Source: Podocnemis expansa
Lineage: Eukaryota > Chordata > Testudines > Podocnemididae
DNA: 64,000 nucleotides
Assembly (NCBI GenBank): GCA_007922195.1
Contig: ML682059.1
Location: 17,935,088-17,999,087 of the forward strand
Direction of reading: 5' to 3'
Each line of letters begins with the position of its first letter. The stretch's first letter is position 1. The position numbers and the translations under genes are program-made. Below the pieces are notes generated by a model. That model was not told the DNA's origin. It did not search any database and was given only the letters and a program-made list of their open reading frames with translations. Of this stretch, positions 42,644 through 53,720 are shown one piece after another.

Positions 42644-43378
42644 GGCTATGTCTACATTGCCCTGCAATTTCAAAAAAAAGTTTTTCGAGATAAGTATTTT
42701 GAAATAATTATCTCAAAAAAAATTTTTCTTCAAAAATGCTGTTTCGGGACAACAGTCGGGGGACTGCTCATTGTCCTGAACTACCACAGCTTTATTTTTT
42801 TTATTTATTTTCAAAAAAGAAAGTCTACACTGGACTTTCTTTTTCAAAAGAAAGAAAGAAAGAAAGAAAAAGGAAAAGCAAAGCAATGGAAAAGATGGGA
42901 AGATTTGTTTGAAAGAAAAAAACTTTTCCATGTCCGGGGATGGCTTTTTTCAAAAAAGCTACCTCAAAAAAGACTTTTTTCATAAGAAAAGAAGGTTTAG
43001 CAATTCCAAAAAAAGCACTCCGGTATTTCGAGGTACCGGCTTGCTTTTTCAAAAAAGCTAAACCCATCAGCATTTTCAAAATAAAAAGCCTTTTTTGAGG
43101 TAGCTTTTTTGAAAAAAGCCATCCCTGGACACAGAAAAGCCTTTTTTTCCCGAAAAAGCCTCCCTATCACTTCCATTGCCTTGCTTATTTTTCGAAAAAG
43201 GAAGTCCAGTGTAGACTTTCTTTTTTCAAAATAAAAAAAAGCCATGGTATTTGGGGACAACAGACTGTTGTCCTGAAATAGCATTTTTGAAGAAAAGGTA
43301 CTTTGAGATAGTTATTCTGAAATACTTATCTTGAAAAAAGTTTTTTTTCTAAATTGCAGGGCAGTGTAGATGTGCCCA
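42644..43378. mobile_element. Full-length foldback MITE, TTTTTT-rich type (735 bp)
   Basis: Ends are GGCTATGTCTACATTGCCCTGCAATTTC and (reverse complement) GGGCACATCTACACTGCCCTGCAATTTAG. ACA flanks both sides (42641-42643, 43379-43381). Nearly the whole element is one inverted repeat centred near 43010. Repeated words such as TTTTTTCAAAAAAGC and GAGGTAGCTTTTTT recur in both arms. A (GAAA)n tract lies at about 42842-42870. ORFs on both strands are mirror artefacts. Confidence 0.88.
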
Positions 43379-43389
43379 CATAGTTTTTA

Positions 43390-44050
43390 ACCAAGCAAGC
43401 TAGCTAACCTACACATTTCTCACTTTTTCCAGACTGAACACAGAGACGTGATCCCTCTTTCAAGTTCCCTTTTAGTAATGGTAATGTTTCACCCTTTAAC
43501 TAACCTAACAAATTTTAAACAATCAGAAGAGTAGCATATTCAAAAAGATGTTATTTCATGTTTCTCTCCAGTAGAATTACAGATATTGACAGATTTGTGA
43601 TCAAATTAACCTAAATACCATTAACCATCATGCTCTGCACCCATCAGTGAGACTATACACTAATACCTAATGGTGCTCCTTGTGCTCATGCAAATAGAAA
43701 AATCATGCATATTTGTTGCCCCCCCTTAGAAGCTGTTAGGCACAGCTTCTATACCTGCCTTACTAATGTATAAAAAAGGGAAAATCAAGTAGAAGTAGCA
43801 AAGAGACCTTGTTTCTGTACATAGTCTTATAAACAGCATTGCTAGACTACTAAGTCCAACACACACTTCAAGAAGGATGTGGTAATCCTAGGAAAAGTTC
43901 AGTAGTAGGCCATAAATATGATCCACGATTGGGAAACAAGCTTTCAAATGTGAGGTTTAAGATTAATTCAATGTAACAAAGAGAATGTTAAGATGTGTGT
44001 TGATCACTGTGTATAGGCACTTACATATGGAAAACTGGTCATTAATATGA
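43390..44050. other. Unassigned stretch, probably including decayed CR1
   Basis: No gene seen. The last ~150 bp may already belong to the sense CR1 that becomes clear at 44050. Confidence 0.35.
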
Positions 44051-45000
44051 AATTGGCAGCTGGATAAGGAATTGGTTGAAGGGGAGACTATAATGGGTCA
44101 TACTGAAGAGCAAATTTTCTGGTTTGAGAGAGGTTACAAACAAAGCTTCAGAGATCGATCTTGGGGCCAGTCTTATTTAACCTTTTTATTACTCACTTTG
44201 GCACAAGAAGTGGTAGTGTGCTAATAAAATCTGCAGACAACACAAAGTTGGGAGATATTACTTATGGGGACAAGGATCAGAATATCATACAAGGAGATCT
44301 GGATGGCCTTGTAAACTGGAGTAACAAAAATCAGATGGAATTTAATAGTGCAACATACAAGATCATGCTTCTAGGGGATAACTACAAGATTTTTTGCCAT
44401 AAACTAGGAGTTTATCTATTGGAAGCTATAGATGAGGAGACAGCTTTGGATGTATTGGTATATCACAAGATGATTATGTGCTGTTAGAGTGGTGCAGTTT
44501 TGAAAAAGACTAATGCAGTTCTAGGATGCATCAGTAAGATATTTCCAGTAGAGAGAGAGAAGTGCTATTACTATTATACAAGGCACTAGTCAGACCTCAT
44601 CTAGACAACTGTGTTCAGTTTTGGTCTCCGATGTTTAAGAAAGATGGATTCAAACTGGAACAAGTACTGAGAAAGATGATCTGAGGGATAGAAAACCTAC
44701 TTTATGAGAAGAGATTCAAAGAGTTTGGGCTTGTTTAACATAACTTAAAGAAGACTGAGAGAAGATATGAATGCTTGCCATAAATACAAAATACATTGTA
44801 GGGATAAATACCATGGAGGGAAAGGAGTTATTTTAATTAACTGCCAGGGTGGACACAAGAGCAAATGGATACAAACTGGCCATCAACAAGTTTAGACTTG
44901 GAATTACGTGAAGGTTTCTAGCTATCAGAGGACTGAAGTTCTAAAACAGCTTTCCAAGAGGAGAAGGCAGAAAGTGAAATTAACAAGTGCTTTTCAAGTG
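44050..45000 (+). pseudogene. CR1 LINE reverse transcriptase relic, sense
   Basis: A 108-residue open segment (44161-44487) reads MGPVLFNLFI, then SVLIKSADNTKLGD, then IQGDLDGLVNWSNKNQMEFN. This is the CR1 RT palm-to-thumb region; the catalytic F/Y-x-D-D site is degenerate (SADN). The later CR1 3' portion follows in order: CTAGACAACTGTGTTCAGTTTTGG, GATGATCTGAGGGATAGAAAACC, AACAAGTTTAGACTTGGAATTACG. Stops and frameshifts break it; non-functional. Confidence 0.88.
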
Positions 45001-46268
45001 GGTTGCCAGAGGCTAAGTGTGATGCTGTCTGGATTTAGGGGATCATTTATATTTTTTTTTCATATTAACAATATTTCATATTTGCAATCATCCATATGTG
45101 CTATGTCATGTTTGGTACCGATGGAAAGGTTGTAATCTGCCAGGAATGAGTCTATGGTTTATATGTAGGTGTCATATCTGTACTAAAAGTTAGGAATATG
45201 TTTGTTCTATTTGTGTTTTAATTTGTTTGACTCTGGGAGACTCCCAGACTGGATGCCTACTGTCTTTATTTCCTTACTAGCCCATTAAGAAGCTCCCAGG
45301 TATAGTGAGCCCAGGGAGAAACCTGTTGAGCCACTAGAACATGTCCATGTGATTCAACTCCATTTTGATTTGCAAAATCTCCACAGAGCATGGGGAAAAC
45401 CAGAGGAGATAAAAGGCAGTAGCCCCAACTCTATTCTGTCTTCAGTCTCTGATCTACAATCAGCACCAATGTCTGGAACTATTCCTCTGTGACCTGGATG
45501 AAGGACTGAGGCCCATTCAGGTGCTGGGTGTCTACCAAGGGAATAAGCCTGCAAACTTTAAATTCTTCAAGGACTTGCTTTCTATGAACTCTAAATCATT
45601 TGTATGGATGTGATTCACTTTGACCCTTTTTAATATCTTGTATATTTTTTCTTTTCTTTTTATATTAAAACTTTAGTTGTACTTACTAAAGGATTGGTTG
45701 GCATTATGATATTTTCGGCAAGACCTAAGCCTATATTGCTCTGTGTAATCTGACTGGCCCTTTGGGATCAGAAGAACCTATATCTTTAAGAGACTCAGTG
45801 GCTAGTTGGGGGCCAGAGGACCTTAAGTGCAATCAAGGGGCCTGTTTCTACTTTGTTATGCTTCATGATGACCAGTGCAGGGAAGCAGAAGCGTGTTGTA
45901 TGACTGATTTGGAGACTGGTTTAAGTACCATCCATCAGTGCTTGGAAAGTTTAGCTCTCAGTTTTGCCATAAGTCCTGATTTTTGCATATTCACATAGTT
46001 ATCTCAGGAGGCCCAGGTCACATGTTAAGTACCCTGAATTTCCACATCCTTGGTTTTCAACATCTTTCTCTCTCACCTCCCACCTGACTGTAGCTCACTG
46101 GCTGCCAGGGACCAATCTTTTAATCATCTCAACTGAAAATCAGAGGTTTCAACAAAAATGAAAATTTCCCATGGAAAATTCTGATTTTCCAAAAAGTGCA
46201 TTTTCTGCAGGAAAATCATTCCAGTGGAAAATTCCAGACCAGCTGTAGCTGGAACCTTAAGTTTCTAC
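45001..46268. other. Unassigned, repeat-like
   Basis: About 45230-45740 resembles a turtle interspersed repeat of LTR-like composition (CTGGGAGACTCCCAGACTGG, then TTAAAACTTTAGTTGTACTTAC), but I cannot classify it. About 46140-46240 has palindromic GAAAATTTTC-like words. No gene seen. Confidence 0.35.
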
Positions 46269-46785
46269 AGGTATGTCCACACACACTGTTTAAATTGAAA
46301 TAACGCTGGTTTATTTCAGTTTAAAAAATAGTAGGTCCACATGACATTCCCTTATTTTGAAATTAGGAGCTCCCTAATTTCAATATAAGGAAAGTCATAT
46401 TGAAAAAATAAAGCCTAGTATTATATCGATATGATGGTTAAATCAAAATTGTTATTTCGAACTAACACAATGTGGACATGTTATTTTGATTTAACTGTTG
46501 GATCAATTTAACACTTTTTGCCCTTCTCCTTCCCAGGTGATTTTCTTTTTCTAAATATTGGGTGGGGGCATGGCCCTTCTAGTGAGCCATGTTGCCACAC
46601 CTCCCGTAGTGCCTCTCTCTTAAATCAAAATAGCAAGTCCTGTCCATGGACATGCTATTTCGATTTGAGTTTCTGGTGGGGACTTGTTAAATCAATTTAA
46701 CTTATACTGATTTAATGATTTAATATCGATTTTATTAAAACAATATAAGTTAAATTGATTTAACTGTATAAGTGCGGACATAGCC
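46269..46785. mobile_element. Palindromic MITE, ATTTAAAT/GATTTAAATC type with central module (517 bp)
   Basis: Ends are AGGTATGTCCACACAC and (reverse complement) GGCTATGTCCGCACTTA. TAC flanks both sides (46266-46268, 46786-46788). Arms are AAATTGAAATAAC and TTAAATTGATTTAA. The centre carries the shared module in the reverse direction: GGCATGGCCC, GAGCCATGTTGCCACACCTCCC, GCAAGTCC..GGACATGC. Confidence 0.85.
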
Positions 46786-47100
46786 TACATCTTGATCTAA
46801 AGAGCCCTTTAGTTGTGATTTGTAACTGACTCACACCCTCTGCAAAACAGTCCTAGTGGGAGGCATTCTGATGTATCGATTCCATATGTCTGGGCAGATA
46901 AAGTTCCTCCCAAGTATAAGAGAGTACATCTACATCTACACTGCAAAAAGTGACCTAGGGCAGTAAGTCTTAGAGTCTGGATCAGCTGACAAGGCTTATG
47001 TGGCTGATGTTACAGGGCTAAAAATAACAGTGTAGAAGTCTGGTCTTAGTCTGTAGCCAGACTATGAAACTCAGCATATGGGGAGGGGTTCTTGGAACCT
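46786..47100. other. Unassigned spacer between two MITEs
   Basis: About 315 bp without recognised content. Confidence 0.4.
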
Positions 47101-47580
47101 GGGCTATGTCTCTACCTAAAATCTTAGTTCAGACTTGCTTAGTCCGAACTAAGCAGTTCAAAGTTAGCTCAAACTAGCTGTGGTTTTGTTTGTTTGTTTG
47201 TTTGTTTGCGTGTTTGTTTTGTTTTTTAGCTCAAACTAAGTTTTTAGTTTGAACTAAAAAAAGTGTGATTAATTCAAATTAAAAGATAGTTTGAACTAAA
47301 AAAAAACATGGTTAGGTTGAACTAATTGCTATTTTGAGCATATTTAGTTCAAACTAACATGATTACATTGTGCTAGTTCAAACTGAATTTCAAAATAAGT
47401 TCAAACTAAGAAGTTAGTTTGGACTGATCAGCCCATCTAACCAGTTTGAACTAAGTATTGCTTAGTTTCAAACTAAAAATTTTTTTAGTTCAAACTAGGC
47501 AAAGGTTAGTGTAGACAGGGAGCAAATTAGTTTGAATTAAGTTTGAATTAATTCAAACTAATTTGCTAGTGTAGACATAC
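47101..47580. mobile_element. Palindromic MITE, AGTTYGAACT type (about 480 bp)
   Basis: Ends are GGGCTATGTCTCTACC and (reverse complement) GTATGTCTACACTAGC, with CCT on both sides (47098-47100, 47581-47583). Filler words are AGTTCAAACTA and TTAGTTTGAACTAA. A (TTTG)n microsatellite (about 47185-47222) has grown inside. Confidence 0.8.
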
Positions 47581-47584
47581 CCTT

Positions 47585-48900
47585 TGTTCCTCCCTCCCCC
47601 AAATAAGTACTTATTTGTACTTTCCTGTCTCAGTTCTGCTGTAATCTTTTCTTTTCTTATTCAGGCTTGTGTTCCTTTCTTCTCTATGTATTCTGTTACA
47701 CATCCAGTTACAAGTAACCATTTTAGTGACGACTGAAGCAATGTTAATGTTAAATACCTCAGTCTTCATCATGTCATCTATTACTAGGTCTCCTTCCCTC
47801 CTAAGGAGTGGACTTGTGTTTTCCTTCATCTTTCTTTTGCCTCTAATTTATTCACAAGACCTCTTCTTGTTGTCTTTTATGCCCCTTGCTGGGGTAACTC
47901 ATTCTGTGCCATAGTCTTTCTGATTTTGCTACTATGTCTTATGCTGTTCTGTTGTACTTAGGTTTAGCCATTTGTTCTTCTTTTGTTAGGATTCCTTTAT
48001 CATTTGCAGGTCATTAAAGTCTCCTGATGGAATCATATAGAGCTTTTCTAGTGCTCAAACTTTCCTTCACATCAGGATAGTTTGCTGTTGAGTTTTTAAT
48101 ATTGTCTCTTTGAGATATTACTTGTTCTCCTTATCTTTTTGCCTTAGATTTTCTTCCAATAGCACCTTACCTACCAGTTTTCCAAATTCATTTATTCAGT
48201 AGCCTTTTTTTAAATCTAAAATGGCTGCCATTGTGTTTACTTTCTACATCTTTTGAAATGTGAAGTTGACCCCAACATATTCCAAGAAATTATTGGACAT
48301 TTTATGCTTTGCCATATTATTTTTCCAACAGATGTTTGGATAAAGTCCCCGATTACTGCCAAATCTTCAGTTTTTAATATTTCTGTTATAGAAATGGTTC
48401 ATTCACTTCCTCTTCCCCATTTGGTGATCTATAGTAGACCTACTATCATGACATCATCTCTGTTTTTTCCTCTTTTATCTTTACATAGAGACTTTCAGCC
48501 AGTCTGCCCTCTCACCTACTTCTGGACCTTCAAATACCTGTATGCATTCTTGATGTACAATTGAGCAACTCCTCCTCTTTTTTTTAACCCTACCCCTCCT
48601 TCATGACCTAACTATATTCTTCTATACCAATAATAGGCGGTTCATCCCACCAACTATGTTATGCCACTTATACAATCATTTAGCTTGAGTACTAAAACCT
48701 CCAGTTCTTACTGATTACTCTGCATACTCCCTGCATTTGTGTACAGAAATCTAAGATGTTTAGCTCATTTCCCCAATTATTTTTCCTTTTGTTACTCCTG
48801 TGATCCTATTGTAATTTTCCATTTCCCACCAACTTCCAGCCTCTGACTTTTATCCTCCAATGTAAGCAATTTAAACATTACCTTGTTCCACATAGTAGCT
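47585..48900 (-). pseudogene. CR1 LINE endonuclease region, antisense
   Basis: The plus strand shows antisense CR1 in order: CTTCTTGTTGTCTTTTATGCCCC, AGTTTGCTGTTGAG..AATATTGTCTCTTTGAGA, AAATCTAAAATGGCTGCC, CCAAGAAATTATTGGACATT, TAGTAGACCTACTATCATGACATC and CCCTGCATTTGTGTACAG. Near 48340-48375 the minus strand reads DLAVIGDFI, the catalytic-region motif (GDFN-type) of the APE endonuclease, with the Asn changed. The frame is badly broken. This is the 5' half of ORF2. Confidence 0.75.
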
Positions 48901-49345
48901 TATATACAGAATACCCAGACCATGAGCCTGTCAGCATCTTGGCCAAACTTAGAATAGTAGAAATGACCCTTAAAACAACTCACAATATTAACTTGGATAT
49001 AGACCTACATTTGGTACAGGGACAGGATGGAACATACTAGTCAGTGATTTCCTGGTGATAGCTGAGGATCAAGTTTCCATAGTGGTATCATTAGATCTTT
49101 TCACAGTCTTCAAGGACTTTGAGCATCATGAAATGCTGTTGACCCACTTACATACACTGTTGGGAGAGGATGAGATTGCTCTTCAGCGGTGTAATTCTTT
49201 CCTCAGAGACCTTACCAAAGAGTCAAGGACAATTGCTCCTCCTGCCAAGTAGCTTACAAGTATTGGGAGCTGCAGGATCACATTCTGTCACCTCTCCTGT
49301 CTGACATGGATTAAAGTAGAGCACACAGGTTATGCTAAGTCACTC
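48901..49345. other. Unassigned stretch
   Basis: About 49020-49250 contains a 65-aa plus-strand ORF with DQVSIVVSLDLFTVFKDFEHHEMLL, which faintly recalls a LINE RT LDLSAAFD-type motif, but it is too short to assign. Confidence 0.35.
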
Positions 49346-49348
49346 TTA

Positions 49349-52300
49349 GGGCTAGTCTACACTGAGGGCTCAGATCAACCTACTGCCAGCTACCTCAACC
49401 TTCTTCTGTGTGCTTACAAACTCATGTGAGTGAAAATGCAAATTAAGTGCAGCTGGAAGTTGGCATCATAACTCCACCCCTGCATGAGGCCTAGCATTCA
49501 ATGTGATCTTAACAATGAGATATTAATGGACTCCAGGATCTGTCCCAGAATCCCCTTTTCTTTCAGTTCTCTCTTTCCTGTTATGCTGCACCTTCACCAT
49601 GGCATGAGTCACCAGGAAATAGCTCTTCCCTTGCCTGCAGCCCAGGAAGATTTGACTTCTATTTTCTGGCTGGGCAGCATGGAGTCACCTCAGCAGCAAC
49701 ATCAAGGGAGCGTCTGATCCATGCACTGATGGCCATAGAGTGGAGGAACCCATGTGGGGGAGGCAGAGCCTATGCCTGGAGCCCAAGCTGTTGGAGGCGG
49801 GGTGTTGGGGGAAGGTGGTCTGTGGGGGAGGAGGAGGAGCCATCCAGCCATAGGGTATGGATGGGTTGCAGAGGATGTCCTCCTGGGTACATGGTAGGTG
49901 TAGAGGCTGGGGTGTTCAGGGATCTGGGGTTTGGGTTAGGGTTGCGAGGGGCATTTGAAAGCTGAGCTGCCTGGAATTCCACCATGCCCTACCACTTTCC
50001 AAGCTGCCTTAGCAACATTCCTTTCCAGAGTGGGGTATGCACTCCTGGGAGCCAGAATTGTAAGGGGGCTGGAGGAGGCAGGGACTGGGCTAAAGGAGGA
50101 ACTGGTGTGAGGGGCTGGAGGAAATGAAGGGGGCCAGGACAGGATGGGAGGGGGCAGCGGAGAGTGGGTGGCTGGAGGGTGGACGAGGAGATGCAGGGGA
50201 CTCGGGACAGGGAAGTTAGGGGATGGGGATATGCGGCTGGAGTAGAAGCAGATGTGAAAGCTGGGGACACTCGGAGTGAAAGGGGAATGTGGGGAGGGTA
50301 GGGCAGGCTGCAGAGAAACGTGAGAGCTGGAGTGTCACTGCCCACAGCTCAAAAGACAGCCAAGGTATTCTCCAACCCTGTCCTGGCCATAACAAGGGAC
50401 CCACAAAGAGCCTTTCACAGCTGGCTCACCACCCCCACAACAGGCAAAGAGCAGGCCATGGGCCCACAGACTCTCCCCAACTCTGCAGGTTGCTGCTGCT
50501 ACCACGGACAGAGCAGAAGGGGAGAGTGGGACATGGACCCACAGGCCCCTACCATAGTGTGCTGCCAGTGTTGGGGGGCACCAATATAAGTATAGCTCCC
50601 CAGATGACAAAGACCCCACTCTCCTGCCTCTAAAATGGCCAGTGGCTGCCGAGGAGCCACACAACATCTTATAGCCCTGGGACCACAAGGGTGTTAATCA
50701 GGCCTGGCTCCTGGCACTTTTGGCAGCAGCAGTTTGCTGAAAGTACTTGGGAGGAAGCAGGACACTTTCTTTGCAGGCAGTTTCTTTCAGTGTATTATGC
50801 ACAGCTAGGAACCCTCACAGCTGTGTCACAACCCTCAAAAGGTTGAGAATCCCTGGCTTAGAGCAGGGGTCAGCAAACCAAATGATAAGAAGGGCCATTT
50901 TTAAAAATGCCATCAATAATTGAGTGTTCTGAGAGCCACAATGGGTATGGCTTGCAGGAGGAAGGTGGAGGAGATGGCCCAGGGGACCTGTCATAGGCTC
51001 CCACAGCTGGGGAGAGGGGGAAAGAAATTGGGCGAATGAAGGTAAGGAACAGTAAGTGTTGCTTTGCATTGCTTTGGCTCACCAAATAATGTTAAAATAT
51101 TTTTGCTCATTACAGGGGATTCATCAACCTTGGGATGCAACATTCCCATTGACCACCTGAGCCTGCTTGTAAAGGAGTGCAAATCATGGGATGACATGTT
51201 CTCTGGGCTCATGCACTTCTCCACAGTGATGGAGACTGACCTCAGAGCATGACAGATCTCCCTGTCTGAAAATCTGCAGTTTGAGTTGGAGGACAGAAGG
51301 GTGGCACAGGGCCTGGATTGTGAAATGAGAGATCCACCTGACACACTATGGCACTTGGTTGAACTCAACGAAATACAGCATTCACACAGGGTTTTCCTAC
51401 AGGTCCTGGAGATTGCACCCCAGAACTGTAGTATCCAATCCCACCCATCGTTGATCAAGGAGGATGGGAGCAGGGTGTAATACGCAGTTGCCTCTACCCC
51501 ATTTTGTGCAGGTGAAGCTTTGAAACAAACCCTTTAAGAGACACAATGTCCAGATCCCAGGCCCCTTTCCTCCCACCCCCAACTGCCAGCCCAGAAATGG
51601 GAACATGATACAGCAATACCTGTTTCAAATATGTGTGTTTATTTTCGGTGCCATGACACAATGCCTTGTGGGTGACAGAAGGGACAGGGTTGTCAAGGCG
51701 TGTGAATGGGATGGGGGCAGAAGGCTCAGGCATCACTGGTAACCCCCCCCCCCACCAACCACTCGTAACCCTTTGACTCCTGGCCATGCTTGCCATCCAA
51801 ACGCAGCACCTCCCAGACATGCTGACCCCCTGAATCCACCGTTCCCTGCTATGAAAGGCCCCAATTCCACCTCCCCCCAATTGCCTGCTGACAAGAACTA
51901 CCTAATCTGCCCACCCCAGGCCCTGGGCCTGATCTCTGGCCTGCTACCGGGGGACCCTGTGTAAACCACACCTTGTTCCAGCTCCCACCCACAGGACCCT
52001 GGTGTACAACCCCCACTCAGCTCTGGGTCCTCCCTCCATCCTTGGGGAACCCTGTGACCTGCACCTAGCTCTCAGGTCCCCTCCCTCCTAACTCCAGGAT
52101 CCCCCCTTGCCACCAGGGACCCTGGAGCCCACACCCACCTCTGGGCTCCCCCCGCAAGAGCCACACGCCTGCTTCCACCCCAGCTCTTTCCTTCCCCATT
52201 GGGGCCACTACATACTGCAGCCTGCAATGCAGACCATGCTGCATGGGCCACAGAAGTAGGGGATCAAACATTCTCTCTGCCTTGGCTAGGTGATGCAGCG

Positions 52301-52890
52301 GTGAGGGGCTGGCAGCTCTTGTCTCAATGCTGCTGGCAGATCTTAGCTCCAGGCAGCAGAGACAGACTGTGGAGCTGACTCACTGGAACAGGCAGCAGCT
52401 CTGGGGCTGGATAAGAATCCTTGTTGGGCCAGATCCAGCCCCTCAGCCAGAAGTTTAACACCCAAGTTGTAGAATAAGTCTCGATATGTTTGAAGCAGTC
52501 AGTAATGCTGAGGAGATGAGCAGGCTCCATCCCTGCAGCAGAGATAAATGGCAGGAAAAGCATTTCCTGTTTCTCCTGAGAAGGGAAGAGGAGCAGGGCA
52601 TTTCATAATAGGAGGACACCTGACTTCCCATAAGCCCCAGTGATTTGTTGCACTGTGGGACAGCCAGCAGCGAGGACGCAAGAACCTGCAGCATGGAGTG
52701 AGGTGTGGCCTCTCACCTCCGGTTTTATTATTTTGACTTCTCAATGCCGACATTAGATGGCGCACAAGTGTAGACATACTGTCACTAATGAATAGGACTG
52801 TCCATGTGAGGAGCTAGGACAAAATAGCTATTGCGCTTTAAATTCACATACTAGCTTGTTTTGCAGCAGCTTCCACATGTAGACAAGACC
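49349..52890 (+). mobile_element. Possible long PIF/Harbinger-like transposon, decayed (3.5 kb)
   Basis: The left end GGGCTAGTCTACACTG and the reverse complement of the right end GGTCTTGTCTACATGTG are related to each other and to the small palindromic elements here. TTA flanks both sides (49346-49348, 52891-52893). Inside, 51064-51480 holds a decayed reading frame (see separate entry). At 50834-50882 one hAT-like end and the start of another hAT-like element abut around GCTTAGAG. The remaining sequence has no recognisable transposase. The 3.5-kb span as one unit is an inference from the ends. Confidence 0.42.
51064..51480 (+). pseudogene. Decayed ORF, unrecognised, within the Harbinger-like unit
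   Basis: Two open segments (51064-51252 and 51286-51480) are in the same frame, separated by an in-frame TGA near 51250. The sequence reads NIPIDHLSLLVKECKSWDDMFSGL, TVMETDLRA, then SENLQFELEDRRVAQGL and VELNEIQHSHRVFLQVLE. The second half looks like a charged helical tail. This could be the C-terminal part of a transposon accessory (Myb-like) protein, but I see no diagnostic DNA-binding or catalytic motif. Confidence 0.4.
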
Positions 52891-52893
52891 TTA

Positions 52894-53375
52894 GGGGACT
52901 CTGAAAGTTGCCGTCCACACCTTGGTCTGAAATAGCACAAAATTAAAGAACTGAAAAAGCCATTTATTTGATAGACTATTTTTAATAACCTTGAGGATAT
53001 GTCCCGAGGAACCACGGAGATAGGAAGCTTTTTGTCAGTGATTTAGTGACTGATAGAATTGAGTGTGGTAAATTAGTTAATGGTTGTTTTTTAATGCTGC
53101 TGTATGTTATGCTGTTGTAGAAATAAAGAAGTGTCAAGGCATCTTACAGTCTTGAATGGGTGGCTTTTTTCCCCATTTCTCTACAATTATGGAATAATGA
53201 AATGATATTTGGAAATCGGATACTAATAAGGAAAATAAGAAGGAGAACTAGCTCTGCCAAATGAAATGTAAAAGTGGTAAAAGTGTAGGTGAAGAAAGAA
53301 TTTTAGAAGCAACTTGCTAATGATGCAACAAACTAGAGAGAGAGCGAGATAAAGAGAGAGAGTACATCAGAAACA
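52894..53375. other. Unassigned stretch
   Basis: No gene recognised; a (GA)-rich patch lies at about 53333-53362. Confidence 0.35.
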
Positions 53376-53379
53376 GAAA

Positions 53380-53720
53380 GCCTGCCAAAGAAGTAGTGGG
53401 GCCGCTAACTGACAAACACATTTGGAACAGCATTCAGGGAAGATAACGTCATTCAAGAGAATCTTCATGAATTCTTTGTTTTAGGTTTCACTGCAGAATG
53501 AAGCAGTCTATTGGGATGATAAAGCTCAAGTACTGTCTCAAATCAGTGTATCAGTTAAAAAAGATTTTGGAACAAATTGAGAAATGAAACAGTAACAAAT
53601 CACCAGGACCAGATGGTATTCACTCAAGAGTTCTGAAGAAAATCAGATATGATGTTGCAGAGCCACTAATTGTACTAGTAGCTTATCAATGAAATCAGTC
53701 AATGTATAAGATAACAAAGG
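53380..53720 (+). pseudogene. CR1 LINE RT N-terminal relic, sense
   Basis: The plus strand reads ATTTTGGAACAAATTGAGAAATGAAACAGTAACAAATCACCAGGACCAGATGGTATTCAC. This encodes SPGPDGIHSRVLKK, the RT entry motif of CR1. Upstream, TCATGAATTCTTTGTTTTAGGTTTCACTGCAGA matches the linker before RT. Both ends are truncated and stops are present. Confidence 0.82.

Noticed and set aside
42632..43284. 117-aa Phe/Lys-rich ORF and minus-strand partners
   Set aside because: Translation of the foldback arms (TTT/AAA words).
50833..52470. A 1.6-kb hAT element from CAGGGGTCAGCAAACC to about 52470
   Set aside because: The right side (GGGCCAGATCCAGCCCC...AACACCCAAG) is hAT-like in flavour, but the ends do not pair well and no 8-bp duplication is visible.
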